Assembly (NCBI RefSeq): GCF_016613535.2
Contig: NZ_CP071518.1
Coordinates: 1,302,001 to 1,366,000 of the forward strand
Source: Lysobacter solisilvae
GTDB lineage: Bacteria > Pseudomonadota > Gammaproteobacteria > Xanthomonadales > Xanthomonadaceae
Length of the DNA stretch: 64,000 bases
Direction: 5' to 3'
The position numbers and the translations under genes were made by a program. Below, piece after piece: positions 58,383 to 64,000 of the stretch. The notes beneath the pieces were generated by a model. That model was given only the letters and a program-made list of their open reading frames with translations. It was not told where the DNA came from and ran no database searches. Each line of letters opens with the position of its first letter. The first letter of the stretch is position 1.

Positions 58383-58844
58383 ATGACAACACTTCCTGCC
58401 ATTGCCGTTTTCCTCTCACTCACCGTTGCGGGCCAGGCAAGCGCAGCGGAAGTCTGGCATTGGCAGGAGTGCAGCGATCCGACCATGATCAGGGCCACGG
58501 TGGAGGCCGATCGCAGGGGCGTTGCCGAGCTGGTCATTCCTGCGTGCAGGCTGGACCGCGCCGAGTTCGCGGTGGAGCAGCAGCAAAGGACCTTTGACTT
58601 CCCCGCCGCTCCGGCCGCTGTCCGGCTGGGTGCGAAGGACGCCGCGAACGTCACCGGAAGCATCTGGGAGGCCGGCGCGGAAGCCTCCGGCCTGGTGCTC
58701 GGGGTCTCGTTCCAGACCAGCGACCGGATCCTGCTCAACAGCCTCCATGTCGTGAGCGTGTCTGCGGGGTCCAGCGCGGAGATAGCACCCGGCATCGTCG
58801 TGCGCAGCAGCGTCGAGCGGACCAGGCGTGACGATGGGCGCTGA
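58383..58844 (+). CDS. cassette 73: secreted hypothetical protein
   Basis: 153 residues. Signal peptide LPAIAVFLSLTVAGQASAAE. The mature part has ECSDPTMIRATVEADRRGVAELVIPACRLDR with two Cys and a beta-rich remainder. Function unknown. Its 3' end overlaps the start of the next gene, which suggests the intervening attC was deleted. Confidence 0.6.
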   Translation: MTTLPAIAVFLSLTVAGQASAAEVWHWQECSDPTMIRATVEADRRGVAELVIPACRLDRAEFAVEQQQRTFDFPAAPAAVRLGAKDAANVTGSIWEAGAEASGLVLGVSFQTSDRILLNSLHVVSVSAGSSAEIAPGIVVRSSVERTRRDDGR

Positions 58845-59307
58845 CAGTCCATGTCGCGCCAGGTATGGCCAATACCTGGTCTGTTCACTGCTGGCGGTGC
58901 TGGCCGGCCTTCCCGTGGGATCACTGGCAGGTGGCTTTATTTTCGCCTTCTACAACTTTGCCACTCAGTCAGGGAAGCTCGAAGACCTGGCCGGCGCCAT
59001 GGGCCTGGGCTTGTTCGTGGCCCTGGTGGCGACGTTCCTTGGCATCCTTCCTTCATTCTTGTACGGCGCGCCGCTCTACGCGTTGCTCGCCAGAAGAGGC
59101 CTTGCCAACTCCCTGTCGGCGCTGATCGTTGGTGCTCTGCCAGGCGGCGTGCTGATCATCGTCTCCGACGCCCAGCTCGGCGGGCTTGTCCTGGTCTTTG
59201 GCGCCTGCGTTGCCGTGGCTACCCACGTTCTTGCAAGGCGACGCATGTCCAGCCTTGGTGGAGCCGGGGCCGAACCTTCCAGTCTGGAAGGCGTGACAAT
59301 TCACTGA
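58834..59307 (+). CDS. cassette 74: membrane protein, 157 residues
   Basis: From ATG 58834 (GTG 58828 also in frame), overlapping the end of cassette 73. Four helices (about 13-38, 52-76, 83-100, 103-127) and a Gly/Ser tail. The first residues (MGADSPCRARYG) are encoded by attC-derived sequence, so the natural N-terminus may be shorter. Function unknown. Confidence 0.55.
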   Translation: MGADSPCRARYGQYLVCSLLAVLAGLPVGSLAGGFIFAFYNFATQSGKLEDLAGAMGLGLFVALVATFLGILPSFLYGAPLYALLARRGLANSLSALIVGALPGGVLIIVSDAQLGGLVLVFGACVAVATHVLARRRMSSLGGAGAEPSSLEGVTIH

Positions 59308-59335
59308 CGTCGACGGCCCGGTTCGGGCATCAGGA
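59291..59335 (+). repeat. attC 74 remnant
   Basis: GCGTGACAATTCACTGACG, stem lost (GACGGCCCGGTTCGGGC), right end ATCAGGAG, which now serves as ribosome site of the next gene. Confidence 0.45.
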
Positions 59336-59341
59336 GTGGGT

Positions 59342-60121
59342 GTGGGTGCATGGGGCGCAGGACTGTACTCGGATGACACCACCTGCGATGTGCGCGACGC
59401 CTTCGTCACGCACCTCAAGCACGGAAAGTCCGCGGAGGAGGCGATTCAGGCGATTCTCGTCGGCTACGGCCGATCGCTTGAAAACCACGAGGTCGAATGC
59501 CTGGTGCTGTTCTCGCTCGCCGACACGGCGTGGAAGCACGGAAGGCTGACAGCGGACGTGCGTGACCGGGCGCTCGCGCTGATTGCCCAGGGAGGCGATA
59601 TGGCCGTCTGGGAGCGGGACGCACCCGGGGATGCGCCGCTAAGGCGGCAGGCGCTGGACAGGCTCAGGGCCAGACTGCTCTCGCCTCAGCCGGCGCCGAA
59701 GAGGATCATGCTGTCGTCGCCCAAGCCCAAGCGCATCATCTGCACGGACCCCGTCGGGACCGTCTTCCTGCTGGATCTGCCGACCCAAGGCAAGGCCGCG
59801 ATGGTTGTCGTGGCCTACGTGGATCTTGGCAGCAGCGTGGAACCCATTTTTTCAGTCCTGGACTGGCGTGGCCCGGATGTTCCGGCCCGGGCCGAACTCG
59901 GGCGTTGCAGCGCGAAGTCCCTCGTCTTTTCTTCCGGGCTCGGAAACAGGAGACACGTCGGGATCCTCTGCTTCGACAAACGCAAGAACCCGATCAAACC
60001 GCTCGAGAGGACCGGACTCGTACTGCCGGACCTTCCATACGACAATGAAGGCAAGGTCTTCGTAACACTCAGTCGTATTGCACAGGAGGCGGACGCCCAG
60101 CTTGGCGCGCCCGCGCTCTGA
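59342..60121 (+). CDS. cassette 75: DUF4259 family protein
   Basis: 259 residues from GTG 59342, five bases after AGGAG. The start MGAWGAGLYSDDTTCDVRDAF is the DUF4259 signature (family consensus GxWGxGxFxxDxA). The remaining ~170 residues form a second, probably beta-rich region (ICTDPVGTVFLLDLPTQGKAA). Cytoplasmic, function unknown. Confidence 0.85.
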   Translation: MGAWGAGLYSDDTTCDVRDAFVTHLKHGKSAEEAIQAILVGYGRSLENHEVECLVLFSLADTAWKHGRLTADVRDRALALIAQGGDMAVWERDAPGDAPLRRQALDRLRARLLSPQPAPKRIMLSSPKPKRIICTDPVGTVFLLDLPTQGKAAMVVVAYVDLGSSVEPIFSVLDWRGPDVPARAELGRCSAKSLVFSSGLGNRRHVGILCFDKRKNPIKPLERTGLVLPDLPYDNEGKVFVTLSRIAQEADAQLGAPAL

Positions 60122-60174
60122 CAGTCCCCAACCGGTCCAGCCGTTTCCGCGGCTCCGCTCAACCCAGGCGCAGG
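60116..60174 (+). repeat. attC 75, degenerate
   Basis: CTCTGACAGTCCCCAACCGG, stem CCAGCCGTTTCCGCGGCTCC, right end CCAGGCGCAGGT. Confidence 0.5.
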
Positions 60175-60180
60175 TCCCCA

Positions 60181-60208
60181 GCGACCCGGCCGAAACCAGG
60201 CATCAGGC
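60181..60208 (+). repeat. orphan attC right half
   Basis: GACCCGGCCGAAACC then AGGCATCAGGC: a third case of a right half placed in tandem behind a site. Confidence 0.38.
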
Positions 60209-60212
60209 CAGC

Positions 60213-60578
60213 ATGTCAGTTCCCCAGAATCCTTACGAACGTCCGGAATCTGCGCCTGCAACGGCCACGGTGGCCTCGTCACATGGCAACCCCGTAGTGG
60301 CCGCCATGGGCTTCGGGTGCCTGGCCACGTTCCTGACCTACGGCGCGGCGTTTTGCGTGGGCATTCTGGGGTTGGGCTTTGCAGCGCGGATGTTGGCCTG
60401 GCCCAGTGCTCTGCTGGTGTCCCTCGTCCCGGTGCACAACATCGGCACCGCGCAGGACCCGGTCGGGGAGGGCACGCCACTGCACGTGCTTGCGTGGATC
60501 GCAGGCATTCCGCTGGCGGCAGGCATCTATGCCCTGGGCATCTACCTCTGGCTCAGGCTTCGCCGGCGCAGACCGTAG
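60213..60578 (+). CDS. cassette 76: membrane protein, 121 residues
   Basis: Pro/Glu-rich N-terminus (MSVPQNPYERPESAPATATV), then three helices (about 28-52, 58-74, 89-113) and the basic end RLRRRRP. Function unknown. Confidence 0.55.
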   Translation: MSVPQNPYERPESAPATATVASSHGNPVVAAMGFGCLATFLTYGAAFCVGILGLGFAARMLAWPSALLVSLVPVHNIGTAQDPVGEGTPLHVLAWIAGIPLAAGIYALGIYLWLRLRRRRP

Positions 60579-60840
60579 CATTGACAGCCGGGCCATCCCC
60601 GCGATTGCCCACGACACAGGCTCGGCTGGCTGAGCGCCACTGCTTGCCGGGCGTCCACCGGGTCTGGCATCTTCATCGCGCAGGTAATTGGCCGGCCGGC
60701 AGAAGCGGCAATGCACTTCCCGCTCAGGGGGGGGCGTGCCCGGGTCGAGGCCTGACAAAGATTCAACCCAAGCCGTCACGTGAGGTGAGGCTCGGTTCGT
60801 GTGTTTGGTCGCATTCCCGGCATCGTCACAAGGAATTGCA
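60579..60840. other. gap after cassette 76 with an attC relic
   Basis: 262 bases with no plus-strand gene. GCCTGACAAAGATTCAACCC at 60750-60770 is an attC left half. On the minus strand a short frame contains HCRFCRPANYLRDEDARP, too little to call. The G9 run at 60727-60735 is a homopolymer site. Confidence 0.4.
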
Positions 60841-61209
60841 ATGAAGATTTCAATAGCACTGGCAGTCGCACTTTCGCTGAGTGCCTTTGGCGCGCGCGCG
60901 GAGACCGCGGTGATTCCGGTTTCCGGCTCCTTCTGGGAGGACGGAATGATGCGGGCCCACTTCGATCTGAAGGTCGGCCCTGGCCAGACCCAGCGTCTTC
61001 CCGTTGGCGACGATCGCATCATTGAAGTTGCGCGCTCAGGCGATGACGGCCCCACGATCCGCCTGCTTGATGCCAAGGGCCGTGAGCTCCAGTCAGCGAC
61101 GCTCGGGAACAATGCGACCGACAAGAGCGTCCGTGTTTCCGTCTGCGGCGCGAGCATTGCCATTTCAAGTCCGGAGAGCGCGGGCAAGCCGCTTTGCTCC
61201 AGGTCGTGA
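60841..61209 (+). CDS. cassette 77: periplasmic hypothetical protein
   Basis: 122 residues after AAGGA. Signal peptide ISIALAVALSLSAFGARAE. Mature part IPVSGSFWEDGMMRAHFDLKVGPGQTQRLPVGD and a C-terminal Cys pair (VCGASI, PLCSRS). Beta-rich, function unknown. Confidence 0.62.
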   Translation: MKISIALAVALSLSAFGARAETAVIPVSGSFWEDGMMRAHFDLKVGPGQTQRLPVGDDRIIEVARSGDDGPTIRLLDAKGRELQSATLGNNATDKSVRVSVCGASIAISSPESAGKPLCSRS

Positions 61210-61293
61210 CAACGACGGGTTCGCGAGGCCGACATTTCACTTTCGTCGCAAGCGCCCGGTGTTCCGGTCTGACCCGGGCACCAGGCGTCAGGT
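61204..61293 (+). repeat. attC 77, long and degenerate
   Basis: About 90 bp: TCGTGAC to GTCAGGT (CACCAGGCGTCAGGT). The middle is not obviously self-complementary. Confidence 0.42.
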
Positions 61294-61302
61294 GAGGCCA
61301 GC

Positions 61303-61734
61303 ATGCTCGTCAAACATCTGACCCCGATCCTGAATGTCTCGGACGTTCAACAGTCGTTCTCGTGGTTCGAGAAGCTCGGCTGGACGAAGGGATGGGACTG
61401 GGGTTCGCCGCCCACTTTCGGTGGCGTCCGTTCCGGGCACTGCGAAATCTTCCTTTGCCAGGACGGACAGGGAGGGCGGGGAACCAGTGGCTATGCGAGC
61501 ACGTTCGGACCGGACTCCAACGAGGCCGCAGAGAAGGGCGTGTGGATGTCGATCTGGGTGGATGATGTCGATGCGCTGCATCGTCACTGCCTGGAGCAGG
61601 GGATCGAAGTGACCTGGCCTCCGACCGACATGCCTTGGAATGTCCGGGAGATGCATGTCCGCCATCCGGATGGCCATGTGTTCCGGGTCAGCCGCGGCAT
61701 CGAGAGTCCAGGCAAAACATCGGGTGGTGCGTGA
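61303..61734 (+). CDS. cassette 78: VOC family, bleomycin-resistance-like protein
   Basis: 143 residues. LTPILNVSDVQQSFSWFEKLGW, HCEIFLCQDGQGG, VDDVDALHRHCLEQGIEV and MHVRHPDGHVFRVSRG are the two VOC modules arranged as in bleomycin-resistance/glyoxalase-like proteins. It may bind a hydrophobic drug or act on an unknown metabolite. Strong GC-rich codon use. Confidence 0.9.
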   Translation: MLVKHLTPILNVSDVQQSFSWFEKLGWTKGWDWGSPPTFGGVRSGHCEIFLCQDGQGGRGTSGYASTFGPDSNEAAEKGVWMSIWVDDVDALHRHCLEQGIEVTWPPTDMPWNVREMHVRHPDGHVFRVSRGIESPGKTSGGA

Positions 61735-61787
61735 CCAGCCCTTCGAGGCGAAGCCGCGTCGCGGTCGGGCGCAGTCCAGAGTCAGGC
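61729..61787 (+). repeat. attC 78, degenerate
   Basis: 59 bp, GCGTGAC to GTCAGGC; stem GAGGCGAAGCCGCGTCGCGGTCGGGC. Confidence 0.55.
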
Positions 61788-62159
61788 GTGCCAAAGACGC
61801 TACCCATCCTCGTCATCGCACTTGCGTGCGTTCCAGTCGTTTGTCGGGCATCGGACATGACCGGCATATCCACGCTGATTGCATTGGTCTACGTGGTCGG
61901 ACCGTGGGCGCTCGCCAATCTCATGGCGTTCACCGTGTTGGCACTGCGTCGCACCTACGCAAGCCGCACGGCCGCGTTTGCTCATGGCGCAGTCGCCGCG
62001 CTCGGCCCGGCGTATGGCCTCAGCGTGGTAGTTCGCGATTTCGCCGGGAGCTACCATGTCGCGGACCGGAATGTCGGACTCACCATCATGGCCGCGCTTT
62101 TCCTGGTGGCCTGTCTCCCACTGGTGGCGTACCGGTTTCAGCGCACGATCTGCGGCTGA
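61788..62159 (+). CDS. cassette 79: membrane protein, 123 residues
   Basis: From GTG 61788 directly behind attC 78. Signal-like first helix (TLPILVIALACVPVVCRA), then three helices (about 27-49, 59-77, 94-115). Function unknown. Only 16 bases separate it from the next gene and no attC remains between them. Confidence 0.55.
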   Translation: MPKTLPILVIALACVPVVCRASDMTGISTLIALVYVVGPWALANLMAFTVLALRRTYASRTAAFAHGAVAALGPAYGLSVVVRDFAGSYHVADRNVGLTIMAALFLVACLPLVAYRFQRTICG

Positions 62160-62175
62160 CCGGCCCGAGGTCCCC

Positions 62176-62457
62176 ATGGCAACAGCTCGATCGTTCGCAG
62201 TGCCCAGCGCGCTCATCTTTGGCGCCATTGCCACGTCGGTGGGGGCTGCTGCCGTGCTCATTGCGTTCCCGGGCAACCTGGCCGTCTGGCGGTGGGGCTC
62301 ATGGACGCTCGCATCGGCGCTGCTGGCCCTTCTGGTGCTGGTTCCGGCTTCCGCCTACTCACTGGCTACGAATCCAGCGGCCCGGACCTGGCCGCGGATC
62401 CTTACATTCGTCCTTGGCCTGGCCTGCCTGTCCGTCATCGCCTTCGGGGCGTCCTAG
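62176..62457 (+). CDS. cassette 80: small membrane protein
   Basis: 93 residues after GAGG. Three helices (about 9-30, 38-60, 72-91). It may be co-transcribed with cassette 79. Function unknown. Confidence 0.55.
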   Translation: MATARSFAVPSALIFGAIATSVGAAAVLIAFPGNLAVWRWGSWTLASALLALLVLVPASAYSLATNPAARTWPRILTFVLGLACLSVIAFGAS

Positions 62458-62568
62458 CCGCCTGCCTGGGTATCATCTGCAGGGGCCAAGGCCGTCTGCA
62501 GCGCGATCGTTCGGGCCGAAGCTGCAGTACGGTTTCGCACACGGTCCTCCCGGGCACTCATCCAGACC

Positions 62569-63072
62569 ATGAAACTCATCGCCGAGAAGCTCGGAAAGAG
62601 CGACAAGAACGACCGCCTGCGGTTTGTCCGCGCGGACGGAACGCAGACGCAGACCGTCATGCCCCGCCAAGGCACCTTGCCCCATGATCTCGTGCACTTT
62701 GTCATCGAGTCCGCCGTGCCTCTGGAGCATGGCTTCCTGAGCCAGATCGCGTCGGGATCGGACGCCGGCTTTGTCATGCAGGCCGTCCATGACCGCGCAG
62801 ATGCCACGGTGGATGCAGAAGCGATCCAGGTGGAGGCCATGGTGGAGGCCCTGCAGACGCAACTGTGGGCAGGCTCGTTCGAGGTCGACGCCTTCCTGGA
62901 TGGCGTTCGTTCGGCCAGTGCGGCCCGCGGCAAGGCCGCGTTCGATCTGTCGGACATGGATCCACAGGCGATGTTGTATGAGCCGGCGCTTGCACTGCTC
63001 GAGCGCTGGAACCGCGTGCCGTATTACCAGGGCATGGAACTCAGCTTTTGTCCCGGCAAGCCGTCACCTTGA
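62569..63072 (+). CDS. hypothetical protein, 167 residues (distal cassette or flank)
   Basis: Soluble. KLGKSDKNDRLRFVRADGTQTQTVMPRQGTLPHDLVHFVIES at the N-terminus and helical C-terminus with LEVDAFLDG-like segments (SFEVDAFLDGVRSASAARG). I have seen this N-terminal layout in uncharacterised proteobacterial proteins but cannot name the family. About 110 non-coding bases precede it; an attC-like relic follows. Confidence 0.65.
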   Translation: MKLIAEKLGKSDKNDRLRFVRADGTQTQTVMPRQGTLPHDLVHFVIESAVPLEHGFLSQIASGSDAGFVMQAVHDRADATVDAEAIQVEAMVEALQTQLWAGSFEVDAFLDGVRSASAARGKAAFDLSDMDPQAMLYEPALALLERWNRVPYYQGMELSFCPGKPSP

Positions 63073-63075
63073 TGC

Positions 63076-63118
63076 GCGGCAGGGCGATTCGCGGCCCGGC
63101 TTGATTCCAGCGTCCGTG
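63076..63118 (+). repeat. last recognisable attC-like remnant
   Basis: GGCAGGGCGATTCGCGGCC then GGCTTGATTCCAGCGTCCGTG: resembles stem plus right end of an attC. Used here as the distal limit of the integron. Confidence 0.35.
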
Positions 63119-63159
63119 GGCGTGACGATTCTCCAGCGGATCGGCCAGGAGGAACCGCC

Positions 63160-63750
63160 ATGCCTGTCACGCGTCAGGTCCTGTTCGTCCAGGGCGGCGG
63201 CGAGGGCGTTCACGACGACTGGGACGCCGCACTCGTGGCGAGCCTGAAGTCCGAGCTGGGACCGGGCTACGAGATCCGTTACCCACGCATGCCCCACGAA
63301 GGTGATCCCGGCTACGCCTCCTGGAAGGTGGCGCTCGACAAGGAGTTCGCCGCCCTGGACGACGGTGCGATCCTGGTCGGTCACTCCATTGGCGGCACCC
63401 TGCTGATCCATGCGCTCGCCGAGCGGCCCCGCAAGCAGGGGTTCGGTGCGATATTCCTGGTCGCGGCGCCCTTCGTGGGCGAGGGCGGCTGGAAGAGCGA
63501 TGGGTGGACGCCACAGGAGGCGCTGGGCGACAAGCTTCCGGGGGGTGTCCCGATTCATCTCTACCACGGCCTGGACGACGACACCGTGCCACCGTCGCAC
63601 GCGGTACTGTTCGCGGACGCCATTCCGCAGGCCCGGCTGTGTCGGTTGCCAGGTCGCGATCATCAGCTCAACAATGACCTGCGCGAGCTTGCCGCGGTGA
63701 TCAGATCGCTGGGGGCCGCCGCGGTCCCCCGGCGCGAGGGTGGTGCGTAG
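63160..63750 (+). CDS. RBBP9/YdeN family alpha/beta hydrolase
   Basis: 196 residues behind the strong ribosome site AGGAGGA. LFVQGGGEGVHDDWDAAL (oxyanion region), the nucleophile elbow VGHSIGGTLLIHAL (Ser about 77), YHGLDDDTVPPSHA (catalytic Asp) and GRDHQLNNDL (catalytic His) complete the triad. A serine hydrolase with unknown natural substrate, cytoplasmic. No clear attC follows, so it may be the first flanking gene. Confidence 0.88.
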   Translation: MPVTRQVLFVQGGGEGVHDDWDAALVASLKSELGPGYEIRYPRMPHEGDPGYASWKVALDKEFAALDDGAILVGHSIGGTLLIHALAERPRKQGFGAIFLVAAPFVGEGGWKSDGWTPQEALGDKLPGGVPIHLYHGLDDDTVPPSHAVLFADAIPQARLCRLPGRDHQLNNDLRELAAVIRSLGAAAVPRREGGA

Positions 63751-63812
63751 TGTCGAAGCACCTGCATTGCAGGTCGGCGACATCCAGATGGCAGGCCGTT
63801 CGGGAGATCACC

Positions 63813-64000
63813 ATGGGCTGGCTGTTCACCAAGTACCTGCTCACCGCCGCCGTTGTCGTGCTGGTGTCGGAAGCGGCCAAGCGCAGTGACCGGCTCGGCG
63901 GCTTCATTGCCGCGCTGCCGCTGGTCACCTTCCTCGCGCTGATCTGGCTCTATGTAGAGAAGCAGCCCCAGTCGAAGATTTCCAACCATGCCTGGTACAC
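63813..64000 (+). CDS. DUF3147 family membrane protein (5' part, cut by window end)
   Basis: 62 codons visible. MGWLFTKYLLTAAVVVLVSE, AKRSDRLGGFIAALPLVTFLALIWLYVEKQ is the opening of the DUF3147 family, small integral membrane proteins of about 115-120 residues with unknown role. Probably in one transcript with the hydrolase. Confidence 0.8.
   Translation, partial: MGWLFTKYLLTAAVVVLVSEAAKRSDRLGGFIAALPLVTFLALIWLYVEKQPQSKISNHAWY

Larger units (their letters stand above)
25752..63118 (+). mobile_element. sedentary chromosomal integron: intI, attI and about 80 cassettes
   Basis: intI plus attI is followed by an array of units each ending in an attC site. Proximal attC sites start GCCTAACAATTCATTC, carry a variable self-complementary middle, and end TTCAGGCG-TTAGGC. 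About 35 sites up to 41.2 kb are nearly complete; further ones are truncated, drifted or missing. Cassette genes lack promoters of their own in most cases and stop codons often use the TAA of the attC. One gene (ltrA-like) runs backwards. The distal end is set at the last attC-like remnant (63076-63118) and is uncertain. Confidence 0.93.

Overview
The window looks like a chromosomal segment from a high-GC gammaproteobacterium of the Xanthomonadaceae/Lysobacteraceae (Lysobacter, Luteimonas or Pseudoxanthomonas type). This rests on the GC-rich housekeeping genes, on DUF3667/DUF4286-type neighbours, on short palindromic repeats of the GGGGAT...ATCCCC type, and above all on a chromosomal integron whose integrase and roughly 60-bp attC sites resemble those described in xanthomonads. 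The genus is an inference; no rRNA or tRNA gene is present to test it.

Region 1 (1-25.0 kb) is ordinary chromosome. It carries an ECF sigma/anti-sigma pair, rpoH with a CIRCE-like palindrome touching its start codon, a minus-strand run of tal - MHS-type transporter - ndh - M1 aminopeptidase, then pcm and a membrane protein with a spermidine-synthase fold. Next come priA (apparently frameshifted in helicase motif VI), an AT-richer spacer with DnaA-type boxes, DUF4286 and DUF3667 genes, a MATE exporter, sppA (with an out-of-frame N-terminus at a C7 run), an NtrY/NtrC-like two-component pair, a palindromic repeat cluster of about 600 bp, and glmS.

Region 2 (25.75-about 63.1 kb) is a large sedentary chromosomal integron. 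intI (minus strand, complete R-H-R-H-Y set and the IntI-specific patch) faces away from an attI region with a TATAAT box. About 80 cassette-sized units follow, nearly all on the plus strand. The first ~14 kb have almost uniform attC sites and moderate-GC, mostly unknown genes: small membrane proteins, lipoproteins, secreted proteins, orphan immunity-like proteins, DUF4265, DUF4287, DUF7010. Eleven units are copies of one ~354-bp cassette with no convincing gene. From about 41.6 kb the attC sites lose halves, drift in sequence and finally fade, while the genes become GC-rich and more recognisable (MmcQ/YjbR, YoaK, GNAT, LtrA in reverse, GFA, HIT, DUF1993, YCII, MazG-like, cupin, two VOC proteins, DUF4259). 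This reads as an age gradient from fresh insertions at attI to fossil cassettes that have become ordinary chromosome.

Region 3 (63.1-64.0 kb) holds an RBBP9/YdeN-like hydrolase and the start of a DUF3147 membrane protein, probably the far flank.

The observations most worth following are the 11-copy cassette, a gene present twice with identical protein but two unrelated attC types, C-terminal tags supplied by attC translation, cassette genes caught while decaying, and the attC decay gradient.
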